43,956 nt of DNA, taken from NCBI GenBank assembly GCA_020436835.1, contig JAGQWZ010000241.1:1-43956 (forward strand), given 5' to 3'. Positions 9,374 to 18,131 of this stretch are shown one piece after another. A model generated the notes under the pieces. The model saw only the letters and a list, made by a program, of their open reading frames with translations. It was not told the DNA's origin and did no database searches. This stretch comes from Saprospiraceae bacterium. GTDB lineage: Bacteria; Bacteroidota; Bacteroidia; Chitinophagales; Saprospiraceae. Position numbers and translations under genes: made by a program. Position 1 is the stretch's first letter, and every line of letters starts with the position of its first letter.

Positions 9374-9485
9374 GATTGTCAATTATCATGTCAATTGGGA
9401 ATTAGGAATTTCGTTGAGAGATAGGTTATAAAATCAAACATCTATAACCCTGGAGGGAGGCGAAGACCAACCTGCCAAAGACTGG

Positions 9486-10868
9486 TTATTCCTCTTCGTC
9501 CCGGCGCCAGTCGTCCAGAAAATTTTCAAACTTGTCTTCGATAACAGCAGCGACGGCTTTAACCGTATCGACGATGTCTTCGAAACTATCTTCAATTTTT
9601 TCTTCGATAGTCAAAGTTTCCTGGAGGGACTCTGATGCCGCATCGGCCTGACCGCCAGCGGGTCGTTCAGAGGGAGCCGCACCGCCCGGTTCAGAGATGG
9701 ATTCTGCCGCTTTTTGTACAGCCTCATCCTCGGACCGTGCTATCTCAGCTTCCTTTATGTCCTGTGCAATTTTCTCTTTGATTTCCGCCTTTAGTTTTTC
9801 TTCCATTTCCTGCTGCTCCTTTTTCTTCTTCAGGCTTTCCATACGTCGTTCCAGGTCTTTCTCTGTCTTATGCATCTCCGTCAGTTTATCCTCTTTGGAT
9901 TTTACCCGCTCGGCGATCATCTTTGTTTTCGCGGCCCTCAACTGAGATTCCAGGGAACCGTCTGAATCCTCCAACTTACTCTGATGAAAGTCCAATTCTT
10001 TTCGATCCCGCTTTATCGATCTTTCCATTTTGTCGATCGCTGCTTTCAACCCGTCGTAACGACGCTGTATGCGAGAAAGAGGATCTGATTTGGCAGCCAT
10101 ACCTTCCTTACCGAATCGTTTTTCTTTCACCACCTTGAATAGGCCATCAATCTTTTTCCAGAGTTGGGAACGATGCTCACTGGTAAAGTCCGTATTTCTA
10201 AATGAACGCTGGATATCTTTTAACTCCTGAAAGATGTTCTGCAGGCTTAAACCCTCTTCGATCTTCTTTTCTACATTTTCCAATTGCTCCCGAAAACGGC
10301 TTAGATGCTTTTCTGACAATTCCTGAAATTCCTGATCGAAGGCTTTTCGAAGCTTTTTCAAATCATCGAACAACGCATCCGTATGCTTACGAATGCTGTC
10401 GGCATGGTCCCTGAACAGGTTCTTTTCCCTGACCTGTTCCTGCACCTTACTCCAAAATCCTTTGAGGTCTTCAAATAGCCCTGGATCAAACTTGCTCAGT
10501 TTTTCATACTTGTCCTTGAAATCCTCTAATTCCTCCCGGTAAGTTTTGTACAGGCGGGCACTGAGGACAATAAATTGCCATTCGGTTTGGGCTCTTTTCA
10601 GAATATCGTCACGCTCAATGGAATATCCTTCCGGCAACAGCGATCCGGTAATGGACAAGGGCATGGTTTGGTGATGGTGGTTCTCCGGGAATAAGAGATC
10701 TTTTCCTGACCTCCAATCATCATGCATCTGATTTACGAAATCCTCTGTTGTTTCCGATTCCGGAAAGATGAAGACATCGACATTATTTTCCTCTTCATTA
10801 AGTTTAAATCCCAACAATACGCGCTCATCTTGAGCAGATTTTCCCCAAAATACTAGTCTTGTTCTCAT
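9486..10868 (-). CDS. long coiled-coil protein with DUF349-like helical repeats, function unknown
   Basis: 460 residues with no signal peptide or membrane segment, so probably cytoplasmic. Residues 1-110 look globular (MRTRLVFWGKSAQDERVLLG). Residues 110-390 are almost entirely charged helix with heptad character. Two segments, around FEDLKGFWSKVQEQ and LQNIFQELKDIQ to SQLWKKIDGLF, resemble the DUF349 three-helix repeat; this is a pattern judgement, not a search result. A K/E-rich coiled coil follows, then a low-complexity linker (GGAAPSERPAGGQ) and an acidic amphipathic tail. It stands alone, convergent with pgk and the repeat island. I do not recognise a family. A structural or scaffolding role would be a guess. 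Confidence 0.8.
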   Translation of the reverse strand: MRTRLVFWGKSAQDERVLLGFKLNEEENNVDVFIFPESETTEDFVNQMHDDWRSGKDLLFPENHHHQTMPLSITGSLLPEGYSIERDDILKRAQTEWQFIVLSARLYKTYREELEDFKDKYEKLSKFDPGLFEDLKGFWSKVQEQVREKNLFRDHADSIRKHTDALFDDLKKLRKAFDQEFQELSEKHLSRFREQLENVEKKIEEGLSLQNIFQELKDIQRSFRNTDFTSEHRSQLWKKIDGLFKVVKEKRFGKEGMAAKSDPLSRIQRRYDGLKAAIDKMERSIKRDRKELDFHQSKLEDSDGSLESQLRAAKTKMIAERVKSKEDKLTEMHKTEKDLERRMESLKKKKEQQEMEEKLKAEIKEKIAQDIKEAEIARSEDEAVQKAAESISEPGGAAPSERPAGGQADAASESLQETLTIEEKIEDSFEDIVDTVKAVAAVIEDKFENFLDDWRRDEEE

Positions 10869-11117
10869 TTGTAGCCAGTTTCATTATGCCGTTACTTATT
10901 ATCTGTATATCAATCGCTAAAGGACTGATAAGTTAAGGTAATGTAGCAGAAAATACAACCAAAACGGTAATAATCCACTAATGGTTGCCCCGGGAAATAA
11001 CCATCCGGGGAAAATCCTTGCCCTATCATCCGTATCTCTGCGTACCGGAATTTCAAGAATCTTATTCCAGGGTCGGATCAAACTTTAAAGGAAAGTACCA
11101 GGATTTAAGGCCAGCGG

Positions 11118-12113
11118 TTATTTTACCCAGCCTTTACGTAAAAGGTATTGAGCAATCTGGATGGCATTGGTTGCAGCCCCTTTCCTCAGGTTGTCCGCCA
11201 CAATCCACAGGTTCAGCCCATTTTCAATTGATTCGTCTCTACGAATACGCCCTACAAACACTTCATTCCTGTTTTTTGCCTGTAAGGGTGTAGGGTAATC
11301 ATTATTTGCCAGATCATCTTGCACCACAATTCCTTCGGAGCCGGCCAATATCGTCCGGACATCATCTACTGTAAAGGGCTGGATAAACTCTACATTTACG
11401 GATTCGGAATGTCCTCCATCGACCGGCACCCTAACTGCCGTAGCCGTAATCTTCATTCCGGGAGCACTCAAAATCTTTTGTGTTTCATTGACCAATTTCA
11501 TTTCTTCCTTGGTATAGTCATTTTCCAGGAAGACATCGCAATGAGGCAGGCAATTCTCAAAAATCGGATGCGGATAGATGCGCTCAACTTTACTTTCTTT
11601 TTGCCTCTCCGCATTGTATTGATTCACTGCCGGCATTCCGGTGCCGGTAAAACTTTGATAGGTAGATATCACCAATCTCTTTATTTCGTATTTACGATGT
11701 AGTGGGGCAAGAGCCATCACCATCTGAATCGTGGAACAATTTGGATTGGCAATGATCTTATCGGCAGGACCGAGTTCTTGTCCGTTTACCTCCGGTACAA
11801 TCAGTTTTTTTGTCGGATCCATCCTCCACGCCGATGAATTGTCTATCACCGTAGTCCCCATTTCTGCAAATCTTGGTGCCCATTCCGTTGACACCGATCC
11901 TCCGGCAGAGAAAATAGCGATATCCGGTTTAGAGGCAACTGCCGTTTGAAGATCTACCACAGGATATTGTTTTCCGGCAAACTCTACCAGTTTCCCGACA
12001 GATTTGGATGAAGCTACCGGTAAAAACTCATCGACCGGAAAGTTAGTTTCAACTAACACCTGCCGCATTACATTTCCGACTAATCCAGTGGCTCCTACAA
12101 CTGCTACTTTCAT
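11118..12113 (-). CDS. asd: aspartate-semialdehyde dehydrogenase
   Basis: 331 residues. It reduces aspartyl phosphate to aspartate semialdehyde with NADPH, the branch-point step to lysine/diaminopimelate, threonine and methionine. The N-terminus has the Rossmann motif VAVVGATGLVGNVM. ANPNCSTIQ carries the catalytic cysteine at residue 126, TYQSFTGTGM follows, and the substrate-binding segment reads TATAVRVPVDGGHSESVNVEF. Length matches the bacterial enzyme. It is a single gene, divergent from the LTD-protein gene, with a candidate -7 box (TATCTTTG) about 100 bp upstream. Confidence 0.96.
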   Translation of the reverse strand: MKVAVVGATGLVGNVMRQVLVETNFPVDEFLPVASSKSVGKLVEFAGKQYPVVDLQTAVASKPDIAIFSAGGSVSTEWAPRFAEMGTTVIDNSSAWRMDPTKKLIVPEVNGQELGPADKIIANPNCSTIQMVMALAPLHRKYEIKRLVISTYQSFTGTGMPAVNQYNAERQKESKVERIYPHPIFENCLPHCDVFLENDYTKEEMKLVNETQKILSAPGMKITATAVRVPVDGGHSESVNVEFIQPFTVDDVRTILAGSEGIVVQDDLANNDYPTPLQAKNRNEVFVGRIRRDESIENGLNLWIVADNLRKGAATNAIQIAQYLLRKGWVK

Positions 12114-12211
12114 GTTTAATTGATATTATTGTATTTTGTCTCTATCAATAGAAGACCGGCTCCAACAAACCTTTTCTATCAATTTGAGGTACTAAATTCA
12201 AAAATGGAGGG

Positions 12212-12219
12212 CAAAGATA
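12212..12219 (-). promoter_or_regulatory. candidate -7 element for asd
   Basis: On the complement the bases read TATCTTTG, an exact match to TAnnTTTG, about 100 bp before the asd start codon at 12113. No good TTG was found at the -33 position, so this rests on the -7 match and the location in the divergent intergenic region. Confidence 0.4.
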
Positions 12220-12243
12220 AGTTCAATTAAGTTTACCCGTACT

Positions 12244-12251
12244 TAATTTTG
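12244..12251 (+). promoter_or_regulatory. candidate -7 element immediately before the LTD gene start
   Basis: TAATTTTG matches TAnnTTTG exactly but ends only 3 bases before the ATG at 12255. If used, transcription would start at or just after that ATG, so the mRNA would be leaderless or the true start would lie further in. A second, weaker box, TAAGTTTA at 12228-12235, would give a short normal leader. Which one is active cannot be decided from sequence. Confidence 0.35.
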
Positions 12252-12254
12252 CAA

Positions 12255-14828
12255 ATGAAATTAACCATCTTTCTTCCGCTGCTCTTCTGGTGTGCTGTGC
12301 TAAGTGGCCAGGTGTTGGATGACTTTTCAGATCAGGACCTGAGTGTTGATCCGGTTTGGACCGGAGATTTGCGAAACTTCATAATCAATGATCAACAAGA
12401 GTTGCAATTAAATGCGGATACGGGTGGTTCGGCCGGCATTTTTACTGCGACTGATATACCGCCGGATAATCTTCAGTGGTCCCTCGATTGTTTAATGGAT
12501 TTTGATCCTTCCGGCAGCAACTACCTGACTTTGTTCCTCGGTTTGGATACGACCGAGCTCTCCATCGCCAACGGCTTTGCAATAGTATTGGGCGAATCCG
12601 GAAACGAGGACCGGCTAAGATTCTATAAGATCACCTCCGGTGTGTACTCCGAAATTGGTATTGGATCTACTTTGTTTGCCATTGCCCCACAGTTCAGAAT
12701 TGCCATCCGGAAAACAGGCCTGGTCTGGGCAATATTGACCGGTGACTCGCCATTTGCAGGTGGCTACACGCAGGAAATCGAAATCCAGCAAAGTGAACCT
12801 TTAGCGAGGAGTGGATATTTCGGTATTCAGTGCACTTATACCGACTCACGCACCGACAAATTCAGATTTGACAACCTTATGATTACCGCTGTGGAAGCAC
12901 AAGACACCACTCCACCTAGTATAGTCAGTCTTGAAATAGAAAATAGCCGCCAACTGTTTGTTCAATTTAGCGAAATATTGGAAGTACAAACGGCAGGAAA
13001 TAGTCTGAATTACCAGATTCTTCCCGATGAAGTCAAAATACTGCAAGCTACCGTGCTCGCTGATCCTTCTCTGGTGCAACTGGACCTCGATGCCGATCTA
13101 ACTCCTGACCTGGATTATGTGCTGCTTGCCTCTGGAGTCCAGGATCCTTCCGGTAATCTGACATCTGGCCAATATGGTTTCACCTTTCAGCCTGCTATCT
13201 CTATCAGACCCTATGACATTGTGATCAATGAGATCTTCGATGATCCAACTCCGGTGTTTGGTCTGCCCGAAGCAGAGTACCTGGAATTACTGGTTTTGAA
13301 GGACGGAATAAATCTGGATCAACTCATACTATCGGTTGGAGACCGTGCAGTTCCCTTGCCATCAAGGAGGCTAGCTAAAGGAGAATTTTTAGTGATTCAT
13401 GACCTGGATGATGCTGAAAAATTTATCAATATCAACGGCAGCATCGGAGTAAGGAGTCTTCCGGCACTGGTAAACTCTGGAAACCGGCTTGCATTAAATA
13501 CAGGGGACGGTCAGGTCGTGCATGCAATTTCATATTCAGATCAATGGTACCGCGATGAAAGCAAAGATGATGGAGGCTGGTCCTTAGAATTGATCAACAA
13601 TGCATATCCATGCGGACTTGCAGAAAGTTATCATGCCTCATTAAGTATCAGCGGAGGCACTCCTGGATATGAAAACTCATTTGAGGAACCGGTTGTCCCG
13701 GGCGAATTCAGGGTACTCAATTTACTTGCGGTCGATAGTCTCACCCTTCGTATTTCCTTCAACAGAAGTATCCTTGACCCCCCGGATCCGGAAATGTTCA
13801 GAATATCACAGGGAATCAATGTACTGGCAGCTTTGGTGTCCGGATCTAATCGCTCCGATATCATGCTACAACTGAATCAGGCAATAAGGAAAGGGTTAGA
13901 CTACACCATCCAAATCGAGCATTTGGTCGATTGCCAGGGAAAATCACTGAGCAACCCGGAAGGGCAAATTTTGATTCCGGAAAAAATCAGTCCCGGAGAT
14001 CTGATAATAAATGAAGTGCTCTTTGATCCGAATCCCGGTAATGAAGATTTTGTAGAGATCTACAACCGGTCGGCCAGTGCACTCTTGCTATCCGATTTAA
14101 AGATTGGCAACATGGCCAGTTCGAGCCTGGTTAGCATTGACAAACCCTTTATTATCAAACCCGGTGCGTATATAGTGCTAACCCCAGACCCACTGGAAGT
14201 TCAATCTACCTATCAGGTAAAGAACCCTGAATGGTTGATCGAGAGTGCGCTTCCCGCTTTTCCCAATGATGCCGGAAATATTACCATTTTCACTACAGAA
14301 AATGCTTCACCGACAATCATCGACGCATTTGATTACTCGGCTGGCATGCATCACCGCCTGCTCAAGGAAAAGGAAGGAGTAAGTCTGGAACGAATTTCCT
14401 TCGAAGGTGCTACCCAGGACTTTAATAATTGGCATAGCGCTTCGGAAAGCAGTGGATTTGGAACACCAACCTATGAGAATAGTCAGTACTACCCTGGCAA
14501 CCCGGGTAATAGCCACTGGCAGGTAGAGCCAAAGACCTTTTCCCCCGATGGCGATGGCTTTGATGACTACATGTTGTTAACATACAGTGGCCTGGCACCA
14601 GGAACATTTATTGATCTGAGGATTTTCAATGCCGCTGGAAGACTGGTGCGGTATCTTGCCAACAATCAATCGATCGGTACCGAAGGCTTTATTCAATGGG
14701 ATGGGAGTACCGATGATGGCAATAAAGCTCCCGTCGGTATTTACACTTTACATATTCAGCTATTTCAATCCGGCGGTCAGACGGAAATTATCAAAGAAAG
14801 CTGTGTCGTTGCGGCAAGACTAAATTAA
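12255..14828 (+). CDS. secreted multidomain protein with two lamin-tail domains and a FlgD-like C-terminus
   Basis: 857 residues from ATG 12255; an upstream in-frame TTG lies in a promoter-like box. The signal peptide ends near VLSGQ. Residues 20-215 resemble a LamG/concanavalin-like sandwich. About 220-315 and 485-575 look like Ig/SbsA-type domains (DTTPPSIVSLEIENSRQL). Two lamin-tail (LTD) domains follow the IVINEIFDDPTP (about 320) and LIINEVLFDPNPGNEDFVEIYN (about 582) pattern. The last 95 residues (FSPDGDGFDDY, then DLRIFNAAGRLV and GIYTLHIQLF) match the FlgD-like/gliding-associated C-terminal fold common in exported Bacteroidota proteins. The protein is therefore extracellular or cell-surface. 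The stop is 2 bp before the EEP-like gene, so the two form an operon. LTDs in bacteria often accompany secreted nucleases; binding to nucleic acid or polymer is inference. Confidence 0.85.
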   Translation: MKLTIFLPLLFWCAVLSGQVLDDFSDQDLSVDPVWTGDLRNFIINDQQELQLNADTGGSAGIFTATDIPPDNLQWSLDCLMDFDPSGSNYLTLFLGLDTTELSIANGFAIVLGESGNEDRLRFYKITSGVYSEIGIGSTLFAIAPQFRIAIRKTGLVWAILTGDSPFAGGYTQEIEIQQSEPLARSGYFGIQCTYTDSRTDKFRFDNLMITAVEAQDTTPPSIVSLEIENSRQLFVQFSEILEVQTAGNSLNYQILPDEVKILQATVLADPSLVQLDLDADLTPDLDYVLLASGVQDPSGNLTSGQYGFTFQPAISIRPYDIVINEIFDDPTPVFGLPEAEYLELLVLKDGINLDQLILSVGDRAVPLPSRRLAKGEFLVIHDLDDAEKFININGSIGVRSLPALVNSGNRLALNTGDGQVVHAISYSDQWYRDESKDDGGWSLELINNAYPCGLAESYHASLSISGGTPGYENSFEEPVVPGEFRVLNLLAVDSLTLRISFNRSILDPPDPEMFRISQGINVLAALVSGSNRSDIMLQLNQAIRKGLDYTIQIEHLVDCQGKSLSNPEGQILIPEKISPGDLIINEVLFDPNPGNEDFVEIYNRSASALLLSDLKIGNMASSSLVSIDKPFIIKPGAYIVLTPDPLEVQSTYQVKNPEWLIESALPAFPNDAGNITIFTTENASPTIIDAFDYSAGMHHRLLKEKEGVSLERISFEGATQDFNNWHSASESSGFGTPTYENSQYYPGNPGNSHWQVEPKTFSPDGDGFDDYMLLTYSGLAPGTFIDLRIFNAAGRLVRYLANNQSIGTEGFIQWDGSTDDGNKAPVGIYTLHIQLFQSGGQTEIIKESCVVAARLN

Positions 14829-14830
14829 AC

Positions 14831-15796
14831 GTGTTTATCTTTGGTGAGATGCTCAAGGCCTTATTTCAGAATCGGGTGGTCAGTACGCTCGTGATAGCTG
14901 GTATGCTGTCTATCACGGCGATAAGTATTATGAAAACTCCGGATGTCATGATCCTCAAGAGAATTTCTGCCCATGCCATCCAGTTCATGATCTTGCTGCT
15001 CGGAGCCGGATTGTTTTTTCTCATTATTGATCAACGCCGCCTGTTGCTCACTGCCTTTGGTTGTGTAGCCGCCTTGTGCCTTCACTTTAAAAGAGTGGCA
15101 AATATCAATCTTATACAACCGGTTAAAACGGCAGAACCTGTACTGATGGTCGCTCAGACATCGACAACCGACCTGGCGGAGCACTGGCAGAGTTCTGTAA
15201 ATACCCTGATCAGAGCCCAGGCAGATATCCTTTCCATTATCGATTTAACTCCGGACTGGGAAACCCTTCTATCGGAACGCCTGGACAAAGTGTATCCCTA
15301 CAGGAGCTTCAACACAAGGATCGACAACTACGGTACCGCCATTTTTTCAAAATATCCCGTGGTAAGGACGGACACATTAAATCTGCAGGATATACCTCAT
15401 CTAAAATCAACGATCGAGATTCCCGGGGGCTTACAAGCCTATGTTTATAGTTTCAACACGGAACCACCACTATTTCGTAAATCGCTGCTCCAGCTGCGAA
15501 ATCAGCTGAAAAATCTTTCTTTGGACATCACTAAGCAACCTGTGCCCGTAATTACTACCGGCAACTTCAATCTGGATCAATTTGCGGATGAAATTCAGGA
15601 TTTCAGAGCGAGTGCCGGCCTCTACGACAGCCGGAAGAGCATGTCACCTTCCCTCTTCAATCCGACCAATCACATATTCTACAGCAAATCATTTGAATGC
15701 CTCCGGTTTAACAATTTATACGATTCGGCATCCGTACGTATCGGCATTATCGGAGAATATCAATTCATCAAAAACAGTAATAGAGAAACAGACTAG
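14831..15796 (+). CDS. membrane-anchored EEP-fold protein with degenerate catalytic residues
   Basis: 321 residues from a GTG at 14831; an ATG at 14849 is an alternative start. Hydrophobic helices fill about residues 10-85. An endonuclease/exonuclease/phosphatase-like domain follows, recognised by ADILSIIDLTPDW, GTAIFSKYPVVRTD, TTGNFNLDQF and NHIFYSK. In active EEP enzymes these positions normally read QE, a GLAxxSRYP-like segment, GDxN and DH. Here the glutamate is replaced by aspartate, the GDxN aspartate by asparagine, and the aspartate of the final DH by asparagine, while the last histidine is kept. The fold is likely preserved but metal-dependent hydrolysis is doubtful. The gene is 2 bp after the LTD-protein gene and convergent with the phosphohexomutase gene. 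Confidence 0.75.
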   Translation: MFIFGEMLKALFQNRVVSTLVIAGMLSITAISIMKTPDVMILKRISAHAIQFMILLLGAGLFFLIIDQRRLLLTAFGCVAALCLHFKRVANINLIQPVKTAEPVLMVAQTSTTDLAEHWQSSVNTLIRAQADILSIIDLTPDWETLLSERLDKVYPYRSFNTRIDNYGTAIFSKYPVVRTDTLNLQDIPHLKSTIEIPGGLQAYVYSFNTEPPLFRKSLLQLRNQLKNLSLDITKQPVPVITTGNFNLDQFADEIQDFRASAGLYDSRKSMSPSLFNPTNHIFYSKSFECLRFNNLYDSASVRIGIIGEYQFIKNSNRETD

Positions 15797-15804
15797 ATGT
15801 TGAT

Positions 15805-17205
15805 TTACCCGAGCAATGTTTCCTTCGCAGTATCAAGTACCTTTCGCACCTCAGACATATCGGGCGCTTGTGCATAGACCCTTAAGACCGGTTCGGTACC
15901 GGAAGCTCTGATAAGCAGCCAGCCATCATTATCCAAAAAGTATTTGAAGCCATCCAGATCATCATGCTCCAGGACTTTGTAATTGCCAAACGAGCTAATG
16001 CCTTCTTTGCACTTAGACACTGCTTTCTGCTTTTCGACTTCTGTGAGATGGAGGTCATCCCGGTAGAAATCAAATTTACCTACCTGTTCGAATAAGTCAT
16101 CCGTTAGTTGTTTCAAAGATTTGCCCGTTTTTGCCATAAATTCCATTAAAAGCAGGCCGGTCCAAACCCCGTCCCGCTCAGGAATATGCCCCTTCACTGC
16201 AATTCCACCTGATTCTTCTCCCCCCAGCAATACATCTTCAGTAGACATGTATTCGGCAATGTATTTAAAACCAATCGGGGTGGTCACGTACTCCAGGCCA
16301 TATATGCCAGCCAGTGTTTTCAACTTGTCGGTAACGGAAAAGGACCCCACCACTTTTCCTGTCTTGATACCTTTGAATTCAACAAGATATTTTAGCAGTA
16401 ACAACAGGAGACGGTGACTGTCCACAAAGATGCCATCCTCATCATACATTCCAATCCGGTCGGCATCTCCATCATTGGCAATACCAAATGTGAGGTTATC
16501 ATCCTTGCGTATCGCTTCGGAAAGCTGCTTGAGGTTACGGTCTATGGGTTCGGGTGCGGTGCCGCCAAATCCGGGATTATATTCTGCATGCAGCAAGTAA
16601 GCTTTGGGAAAGAGACTCTTCATCACGTTTTGTCCGGCACCATACATAGCATCATAGGCCATATTCTCCTGGAGAGGGGAAATAAGAGGGAGGTCAAAAC
16701 CTGCTTCAACATGTTTGATATACATTTGCTCAAGATCGAGGTAGGAGACCAAACCGGTTTCATCCAGCTCATTCAGACTTTTCATTTGCAAATCCGAGGT
16801 ATCCGGTATCAGGGCTTCGACCTCCCCGATTTCCTTTGGGATAGAGGGCCCTCCATACTTTGCCTTCAGTTTGTATCCATTATAGGTGGGAGGATTATGG
16901 CTGGCGGTAATGACAATACCCAGATCAGCCTCTTGTTTGAGAACGCCCAGCGATACCATAGGAGTAGAAACAAAATTCTTATCCAGAATGACCTTAATGC
17001 CATAGTGACAAAAAACAGAAGCAGTGGCCGTCGCAAACATCAACCCTCCAAATCGGCAATCATAGCCGATTACGACCTTTTCCATATTATTTGCCTTCAT
17101 CCATTTGGCTGCCCCTTCGGACACTCTGATGACGCCCTCAATCGTATAATCATCCGCTATAATTGCTCTCCAACCATCAGTTCCAAATTTTATTTTTTTA
17201 GGCAT
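15805..17205 (-). CDS. phosphoglucomutase/phosphomannomutase family protein
   Basis: 466 residues, full length for the alpha-D-phosphohexomutase superfamily, which interconverts hexose 1- and 6-phosphates through a phosphoserine. Seen motifs: FGTDGWRA at the N-terminus, ITASHNPPTYNGYKLK with the phosphoserine at residue 102, NDGDADRIG (magnesium loop), GGEESGGIAVKGHIPERDG (sugar-binding loop) and RASGTEPVLRVYAQ (phosphate-binding loop). Whether glucose, mannose or glucosamine phosphate is preferred cannot be read here; GEESGG is typical of glucose/mannose types. It is convergent with the EEP-like gene (8-bp gap) and divergent from pcm (67-bp gap). Confidence 0.94.
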   Translation of the reverse strand: MPKKIKFGTDGWRAIIADDYTIEGVIRVSEGAAKWMKANNMEKVVIGYDCRFGGLMFATATASVFCHYGIKVILDKNFVSTPMVSLGVLKQEADLGIVITASHNPPTYNGYKLKAKYGGPSIPKEIGEVEALIPDTSDLQMKSLNELDETGLVSYLDLEQMYIKHVEAGFDLPLISPLQENMAYDAMYGAGQNVMKSLFPKAYLLHAEYNPGFGGTAPEPIDRNLKQLSEAIRKDDNLTFGIANDGDADRIGMYDEDGIFVDSHRLLLLLLKYLVEFKGIKTGKVVGSFSVTDKLKTLAGIYGLEYVTTPIGFKYIAEYMSTEDVLLGGEESGGIAVKGHIPERDGVWTGLLLMEFMAKTGKSLKQLTDDLFEQVGKFDFYRDDLHLTEVEKQKAVSKCKEGISSFGNYKVLEHDDLDGFKYFLDNDGWLLIRASGTEPVLRVYAQAPDMSEVRKVLDTAKETLLG

Positions 17206-17272
17206 AGTAAGGTTTTTTACGTTTCGCTTAAAATTAACAATTAGTTCTATATTTACTCAAAATCAGCATTAC

Positions 17273-17920
17273 TTGGTAGATAACTACAGGCATAAGGGGT
17301 TGAGGAAAAAACTGGTAGATACTCTAAAAAAGAAGGGCATCAAAGACGAAAGAATTTTAACCGCAATCGGAAAAATTCCCAGGCACTATTTTCTCGACCG
17401 TGCTTTTGAAGATTGGGCTTATCAGGATGCGGCATTTCCTATTGGAAATGAGCAAACGATTTCTCAACCTTATACTGTGGCATATCAAACTGATCTTTTA
17501 AATATAAAACCCAAAGATAAGATTTTGGAAATCGGCACCGGATCCGGCTATCAGGCTGCCATCCTCTCAGAACTGGGAGCGAAAGTATACACCATCGAAC
17601 GGCAAAAATCGCTGTTTGACAAGACATCCAAACTACTTAAGCAGATGGGATATGGCCATATCCGATTGTTCCTGAAAGATGGCATGGAAGGTTTGGAACG
17701 GTTTGCTCCCTTTGATAAAATCCTGGTAACCGCTGCTGCACGCACTGTGCCTGAAGCACTAAAAGACCAACTTGCTGTAGGTGGGATAATGGTAATTCCT
17801 GTCGGTGATGATGATGGGCAGGTTATGTACCGGCTGACCCGGTTGGACGAAAAAAAATTCAAGACTGAAAAGTTCGACTACTTCCGTTTTGTCCCCCTAC
17901 TCGGTGGAATAAATAAATAA
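17273..17920 (+). CDS. pcm: protein-L-isoaspartate O-methyltransferase
   Basis: 215 residues. It methylates L-isoaspartyl residues in aged proteins as the first step of repair, using S-adenosylmethionine. Motifs: IPRHYFLDRAFEDWAYQD, PIGNEQTISQPYTVA (PIMT signature), LEIGTGSGYQAAIL (SAM motif I), VYTIERQKSL, DKILVTAAARTVPEAL, and QLAVGGIMVIPVG. The start codon is TTG at 17273, which leaves an N-terminus typical of the family; no nearby in-frame ATG would give a full protein. A 7-of-8 match to the Bacteroidota -7 box, TATATTTA, lies at 17248-17255. Confidence 0.95.
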   Translation: MVDNYRHKGLRKKLVDTLKKKGIKDERILTAIGKIPRHYFLDRAFEDWAYQDAAFPIGNEQTISQPYTVAYQTDLLNIKPKDKILEIGTGSGYQAAILSELGAKVYTIERQKSLFDKTSKLLKQMGYGHIRLFLKDGMEGLERFAPFDKILVTAAARTVPEALKDQLAVGGIMVIPVGDDDGQVMYRLTRLDEKKFKTEKFDYFRFVPLLGGINK

Positions 17921-17984
17921 CATTTAGTTTCGGATTGCCCCCTGGTAATTCAATTTTTCTTGCTAATTCCTAATCTCAACTTCA

Positions 17985-18009
17985 TCGAACAATTCATTCG
18001 ATTGGTCGA
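17985..18009. promoter_or_regulatory. imperfect palindrome upstream of the outer-membrane receptor gene
   Basis: TCGAACAAT (17985-17993) and ATTGGTCGA (18001-18009) form 9-bp inverted arms with a single mismatch around a 7-bp spacer, about 120 bp before the start at 18132. The size and spacing fit a dimeric repressor or activator site. No regulator gene adjoins, and no second copy was found. Confidence 0.25.
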
Positions 18010-18131
18010 AGAATATACATATACCCTCCTTCTGCTGTAACCTCCTCCTGATCAAATCGTCCAACCGTAAAAAGATGGTGTTTGGCACCCACACATCTAT
18101 TAGTAAGCTCAGCCTAAAAAAATTAAAAACT

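Larger units (their letters stand above)
8847..9485. other. gene-free repeat island between pgk and the coiled-coil gene
   Basis: 639 bp with no credible coding region. It holds the heptad units, the two 158-bp direct repeats, a 12-nt palindrome AAGGAATTCCTT (8997-9008) and, at 9424-9449, a 7-bp hairpin GGTTATA/TATAACC close to the 3' end of the minus-strand coiled-coil gene. That hairpin has no U-run, so it is not a clear terminator. The island lies between the 3' ends of two convergent genes, a typical safe site for non-coding insertions. Confidence 0.8.

Noticed and set aside
16414..17244. 276-codon plus-strand open frame
   Set aside because: It lies antisense to the phosphohexomutase gene, whose full set of motifs is on the other strand; the product has no recognisable domain.
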